Assembly (NCBI RefSeq): GCF_000001735.4
Contig: NC_003076.8
Span: 25,795,835 to 25,859,834 of the forward strand
Direction: 5' to 3'
Source of the DNA: Arabidopsis thaliana
Taxonomy: Eukaryota; Streptophyta; Magnoliopsida; Brassicales; Brassicaceae
DNA: 64,000 nt
The position numbers and the translations under genes were made by a program. Below, piece by piece: positions 59,708 through 64,000 of the stretch (position 1 is the first letter of the stretch; every line of letters starts with the position of its first letter). The notes below the pieces were generated by a model. The model worked only from the letters and a program-made list of their open reading frames with translations. It did no database searches and was not told the origin of the DNA.

Positions 59708-62535
59708 TCAAGCCTCTGTGGTTGGAGTTGTTGCAGAGTCTTGTGATATTGGCTTCCATTGTTGCGGAGTTTGAGCTTTCGTTATCGAGAGAGCATGGAT
59801 TTCTTTCATCTCTTCTTCAAGAGCAGCGTTCACAATACGGTGCCTCTCGAGCAATCTCTTCCCCTCAAACTGTTCCGAGATAATCTCAACCACAAAACTC
59901 GCGCCACAGCTGGGAAAAAAGGGTAAAGTTTAAATTGAAAACTGGAGATGAGATGTCAAAGGTCGATGATTGAATAAATGGTATAGTGATCATAAGACTT
60001 TACCCTCCAGATGTGTCGATGACTTCCTGGTTTTACACATGAATTAAACCAAGTCAGTGATGTTGTTATAAAGAAATAAGATCACTTATGCCCAAACCAC
60101 ATAAGTGAGTAGTCATGTTAATATGGGCTAACCCACCCCAATTAAACCCACCCCATTTAAAGTGACAATATCATTTCCATAGCCATTTGCTTTATATCCT
60201 CATCATCACAAGTGACGTACTTCTTCAATAGTAATTCAATCCTCCATACTTGGGTGAAGTATACATTCGATGTCGGATACTTGGAACCTGAAATATAAGT
60301 AGTGATTACACTAAATGGCTTCAACAAGTCACAAATCTTTTCACCACGATCCCACTCATCATCTGATGGTAAAGACTTATAATTGGTGTCAAAAGCCTTC
60401 ATGCTATCAAATGCTTTTCTAAACTTCAATGCTCTAGCGAGCATTTCATATGTAGAGTTCTATCTGGTTGGAACATCAAGAGATAACCCTGCCCCACTCC
60501 TTATTCCCACTCTCTCTACACAGGCTGCAAATGCCTCTTTCCTCTGTGGAGATGCTTTAACATATAAAACACTTTCTCGAATGTTGTGTAAAACATCCTT
60601 AGCTAACTCTAAACCTTTCTTGACAATGATGTTAAGAATATGAGCACAACATCTAATGTGCAGAAATTTCCCATCACATAACAAACCACTGCCACTAATC
60701 ATCTGAAGCTGACCCTTGAGGATTTTCACCATACTATTATTATTGGTAGCATTGTCTAGAGTCATAGAAAGTACCTTTTTTTCTAGTCCCCATTCCTTTA
60801 AACAATCAAGAATCCTATTAGCAATATGTTCACCAGTGTGCGGAGACTTCAACTCACAAAAATCTAGAATATAACTGTGTAAATGCCAACCTTCATCGAT
60901 AAAATGCCCAGTTACACAAATATAACTCGTCATACTAGCCTTAGCTGACCACAAGTCCGAAGTAAAAGAAACTCTACCACGATGCTTTGCAAAAAGCTCT
61001 TTTAACTTTTCTTTTTCTACTTCATATCTCACAAAAACATCAGCAGCAGCAGTTTGCCTACAAATAGGCTGATAATCCGGATTTAAATATTTGTCTCTCG
61101 CTCGGACTTTCTCATATTCTACGTATCGAAACGGTAAATCATGATAGATAATGACTTCACTAACCATCTCACGATCTATCTTCTGATCATATACCGGCCT
61201 ATCTATCTTCTTAGGCATCTTAGGACACTTCTCTAAATGGCGACTTAAGTGATTTGTTCCATAATTTCCATGTGGTCTACTACTAGTACATATCACCAAC
61301 TTTGTACCACAATGTATGCACTTAGCTCTTTCTTTTTCATCACTCTCTAACCCTACTGAAATGAAATCATCCCAAACATTTGAAGTTTTGCGTCTCTTAC
61401 GTGGAGTTTGTTGAGTTTGAGTCGGCTGAATTTGTGTTTCACTTTGCTCCGGTGCTTGCACTTCTGCATCTTCCTCATTCATGTCTATTAAGTCATTTTG
61501 TGCATTGAGAAATGCAATTGTTTGTAGAGACTCTAAATCCATTCTGAAAAAAAGAGAAACAAAAGCACTAACGTTAGTTTACAAAACTAAGACTCAAGAC
61601 TCAAAAAACACGAACCTGTTTCTATCAAGAAACCACTTTACTTTAGTTTTCAATTCATATAAAACACTTAAACACAACAAACCTGTTTCTATCAAGAAAC
61701 CAAACAAACAAAACCAATAAAGAACATTTTGAGTTTGAAATATAAGAAATACTAATAAAATCATGCTAAATACGACCAATCATTTGAGAAGTACTAATAA
61801 GAAAGCCTCACGTAGCCCAAAAGTCCAAAACAAAACTTCACTAATTAAGAAAAAAGGTAAAACGATGGAAGAAGAATTGGTGGTACACACGTCACTTCCC
61901 AGTTTGGAACAAAATTGGGTCTGGAACAAAATTGATGGAAGAAGAAAGATGGGTCTTGTTCCTTTACCTGAGTGAATTGGAGAGAGAGTTTTTTTCTCAG
62001 CAAGATCTCAGCAAATTGATTCGATTAGCGACGCAACAAATTGTTCACTGTGTCTCTGCAAATTGTTCTTTAGGTTAGAAATAAATGGGCTATCCATTTA
62101 TTTAAGAGAAAACCCATTTAATAAGTGGGCTTAACTGGGTTAACCCATTTAACCAATTAAAACAATTTTTTATAAATGGGTCTAAATGGGCTATTTATTT
62201 AACAACATACCCATTTAATTAAATGGGCAGTGAAACCCATTTTAACATCACTATAAGTGAGTAATGATCCAGCCTAATGATCCAGTTTCACAAAGATTTC
62301 AAATTTTAGTCTGCAGCTTCATCCCCTCTTATATATAACCAAGAACAGAGGAGGATGTGTGATCGATCCCCTCATGCATGTGTGATCGATCCAAATTGTA
62401 AATTGTTTCCTACATTTGGACGGATTTAATAACAGTGAACAACAGAGAGAGAGAGAGTATTAGTTAGTTTACCAGATGAACAGGGCTAAGTTTTGAAGTC
62501 AACGAAGCTTGGACTTGCTCCTTTGTTACACCCAT
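59708..62535 (-). CDS. BolA-like protein, 95 aa, intron 1 carries a hAT transposon
   Basis: Three exons: 62535-62473 (MGVTKEQVQASLTSKLSPVH..), a 23-nt exon 60026-60004 (EVIDTSGG) and 59909-59708. Phases add to 96 codons including stop. BolA signatures are all present: HLEVIDTSGGCG, EIISEQFEGKRLLERHRIVN (the FxGxxxxxRHR motif), LEEEMKEIHALSI, and the TPQQW end. BolA proteins partner monothiol glutaredoxins on Fe-S clusters and act in cytosol or organelles depending on presequence (established knowledge). No presequence is visible here, so cytosolic BOLA2-like is inferred. Intron 1 (62472-60027, 2,446 nt) contains a complete 2,144-bp hAT element; without it and one TSD copy it would be about 294 nt. 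The coding sequence itself appears intact. Confidence 0.85.
60110..62253 (-). mobile_element. 2,144-bp hAT DNA transposon in the BolA first intron
   Basis: 8-bp target duplications TAAGTGAG at 60102-60109 and 62254-62261 are identical. TIRs are left TAGTCATGTTAATATGGG and right, inward, TAGTGATGTTAAAATGGG, matching at 16 of 18. Subterminal zones are rich in short CCCATTTA/AAATGGGC motifs in both orientations (60116-60170 and 62085-62245), as expected for hAT transposase binding. Identical TSD copies suggest a fairly recent insertion, though the age is not measured. The element encodes a broken transposase (60157-61542) on the same strand as the host gene. Confidence 0.93.
60157..61542 (-). 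pseudogene. hAT transposase, BED zinc finger, with nonsense codon and missing C-terminus
   Basis: ATG 61542 opens MDLESLQTIAFLNAQND. A BED-type zinc finger follows (WDDFISVG..CIHCG..HLSRHLEKC), then the hAT core SFTSDLWSAKASMTSYICVT, TLDNATNNNSMV and LHIRCCAHILNIIVKKGL. At 60465-60460 the frame reads Arg then TAG where the family has VPTRWNS, so a single TGG-to-TAG change ends the long frame. Beyond the stop the frame continues NSTYEMLARALKFRKAF as far as DIKQMAMEMILSL and ends near 60157. The usual hATC dimerisation region is absent, so the element is doubly defective and presumably needs a helper. A 3' splice-like TTTTTTTCAG just before the ATG suggests a leader intron. Confidence 0.85.
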
Positions 62536-63377
62536 CTCTCTCTTGCTCTCTGTTTAAATTTTGTGCAGGGGTGATTTGCAAAAGCTTTGTGTGCCCTAAT
62601 GATTCTAAATGGGTGAACCGAGTAAATATGGGGCCCGACACGAATATATTCTCTTCTTCTTAACTTTGACATATTCGATACTATCCATAAACACACACAC
62701 ACACCCTTAAAAAGGCAAAAATCAGGGAAAGGAAAAAACTAACAAGAAATTTGTATTTTATATGCTCACTTGTGTCTTTATGTTGTAATGTTTTTGATCC
62801 AATGTTTGAAACTTTCTGATATAGTTTCATTGTGCAAGAAGAGAAATGTGGATCAACCAAATTCTCAGAATCTCTGCTGCTTCTGCTCCATAAACTGGTT
62901 ATGCATTTTTGGAGGAACCAATATCATATCCATTCTATGATATGATGGATAGATTCAGGATCATCATCTCTATCTGTTGTCTTCTTAGTTTACTCTGTCT
63001 CGGGTTATCCAAACAGCAGACGTGTGTGCTTACATAAACACAGATCAACAGAACCAAAAGCTCTAAACAAGACCGGCTCTTCAACAAGAGACATAACCAC
63101 CAAGTAGACAGAGTCTCCCTTGCACTGCATTAGTAATCACCAAAAGTCTATTCCTGTTTTGCTTCTTCTCTCTGCGTAACTTTTTTACAATTCATCAAAA
63201 AAAAAGGAACCAAAACCCATCCGAAGAAAAAAGGAAATAAAGCCCATTCAAAGAAAAGGAAATTAAGAACAATATTCAATACAAATATCTGCTTATGTCA
63301 AAGTCATTAACCGACTCCAACGGCTACATTGAACAAACGGTTATCATTATAGATCAAGACCTAATTAACACTTTGCT
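62536..63377. other. intergenic between divergent BolA and right-edge gene, no gene seen
   Basis: Left edge is the BolA leader (CAGAGAGCAAGAGAGAG on the minus strand). A short CA microsatellite sits at about 62692-62704. The remainder is AT-rich. No tRNA or repeat ends. Confidence 0.45.
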
Positions 63378-63384
63378 TATAAAT
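63378..63384 (+). promoter_or_regulatory. probable TATA box of the right-edge transcript
   Basis: TATAAAT about 30 bases before a pyrimidine-rich leader (TCTTCTTCTTCTTC from 63460). It implies a transcription start near 63410 and a long leader with short uORFs (ATG 63528 to TGA 63542, and clustered ATGs from about 63559). Confidence 0.4.
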
Positions 63385-63761
63385 ACAGATTCTCACACGC
63401 AGCCTCTTCTAATTCTTCCTTGAGAGAAAAAAAAAATCAAAAACTCTCTGATTCACGCATCTTCTTCTTCTTCTTTAATTTTCTTCTTGAGAGAATCTCT
63501 TTATACAGAGACTCTGTGTGAATTCCGATGATCCATTATTGAAGAAGTGAAAAGTCGATGATGATGATGATCTCCTCTGCAACATGATGATCCATAAGAG
63601 TTGATTTCACTTCTCTCCGTTGAGTCGGTGGAGCCAAGGCGGCTGTTAACGGCGACTAAACCACGTTTGTTCTCAACGATCCGTACGATTACGTCTTACG
63701 AGGCGTTCTCAGCAAGCCATCTCTTGAACCCTCATGTTGCATATCGGCTTGGATTGGAGGT

Positions 63762-63932
63762 ATGAGATTTGCTAGCACGATTACTTTGGGAGAGAAAGCT
63801 TCGACTAAGGAGGAGGACGCGAATCAGAGGAAAACAGAGAAGGAATCCACCGGTGGAGACCAAGGAATCGCGAATCAGAGGAAAACAGAGAACGAATCCA
63901 CCGGTGGAGATCAAGGAATCGCGAGTTATTAG
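63762..63932 (+). CDS. unrecognised small ORF with two 17-aa repeats near right edge
   Basis: ATG 63762 to TAG 63932, 56 codons: MRFASTITLGEKASTKEEDA, then two near-identical 17-residue units of the form NQRKTE(K/N)ESTGGDQGIA, then SY. It lies in the 5' part of a plus-strand transcript that continues past the window (donor-like CTTCAG|GTATAA at 63952-63953). It could be a genuine small exon, part of a longer protein or a leader segment. An alternative donor sits at TTGGAG|GTATGAG just before the ATG. From memory the next gene here is annotated neurofilament-H-related, but I cannot confirm it. Confidence 0.3.
   Translation: MRFASTITLGEKASTKEEDANQRKTEKESTGGDQGIANQRKTENESTGGDQGIASY
63818..63919 (+). 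repeat. 51-bp tandem duplication, two copies
   Basis: Copies 63818-63868 and 63869-63919 start CGCGAATCAGAGGAAAACAG and differ at only two positions by eye. The unit is a multiple of three and stays in frame. Confidence 0.9.
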
Positions 63933-64000
63933 GGTTTCACAACCTTCAGGTATAATTTCCTTTCTTACTTAAAAAATAAAAATTCATATAACATAGTAAT

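Noticed and set aside
62692-62706. CA microsatellite
   Set aside because: Common simple repeat with no link to any feature.

Overview
This is plant nuclear DNA. Genes are split by AT-rich GT..AG introns, intergenic DNA is AT-rich, and several promoters carry site II (GGCCCA) and telo-box (AAACCCTA) motifs. The ordered gene content (XND1, an HGGG-repeat protein, MRS2-2/MGT9, XYL4, FTSHI4, an O-fucosyltransferase, HAM1, C/VIF2, FAS2, PME64, bL17m, CMPG2, IDL2, uL15) matches what I remember of the lower arm of Arabidopsis thaliana chromosome 5 (about AT5G64530 to AT5G64690). I assign A. thaliana or a very close relative from memory; it has not been checked by alignment. Exon chains below were assembled by hand from reading frames and splice sites, and phases were checked so that each chain is divisible by three.

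Layout. 0-9 kb: the 3' two exons of XND1 (+), an unrecognised S/T/P-rich gene (-) with a 16-residue tandem repeat, then an intronless 634-aa protein with eleven CxHGGG modules (-) and a 24-codon uORF. 11-26 kb: three minus-strand genes, MRS2-2 (Mg transport), XYL4 (cell-wall beta-xylosidase) and FTSHI4 (plastid FtsH-like ATPase without the protease motif). 26.5-32 kb: a NYN-domain gene damaged by a 113-bp exon duplication, then an O-fucosyltransferase (+) whose promoter contains duplicated blocks also found upstream of FTSHI4. 32-47.5 kb: HAM1 (-), C/VIF2 (+), FAS2 (+), PME64 (+), mitochondrial-type bL17 (-) and CMPG2 (-). 47.5-55 kb: a gene-poor stretch with a Helitron-like terminus, a 577-bp hAT MITE with a perfect target duplication, and a palindrome-centred foldback. 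55-64 kb: IDL2 (+), uL15 (-) divergent from a small lysine-rich nuclear-type protein (+), a complete three-exon BolA gene (-) whose first intron is occupied by a 2,144-bp hAT transposon, and the 5' part of an unidentified plus-strand transcript.

The genes are ordinary independent transcription units and not a pathway cluster. Two encode chromatin factors (HAM1, FAS2). Three concern the cell wall or its enzymes (XYL4, PME64, C/VIF2), and two are organelle-type ribosomal proteins. The best-supported unusual observations are the hAT insertion inside the BolA intron (exact ends, TIRs and 8-bp TSD visible), the 113-bp out-of-frame exon duplication in the NYN gene, the promoter-block duplications upstream of two neighbouring genes, the uORF of the HGGG-repeat gene, and the MITE and Helitron ends. 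I found no clear candidate for a wholly new multi-gene system.
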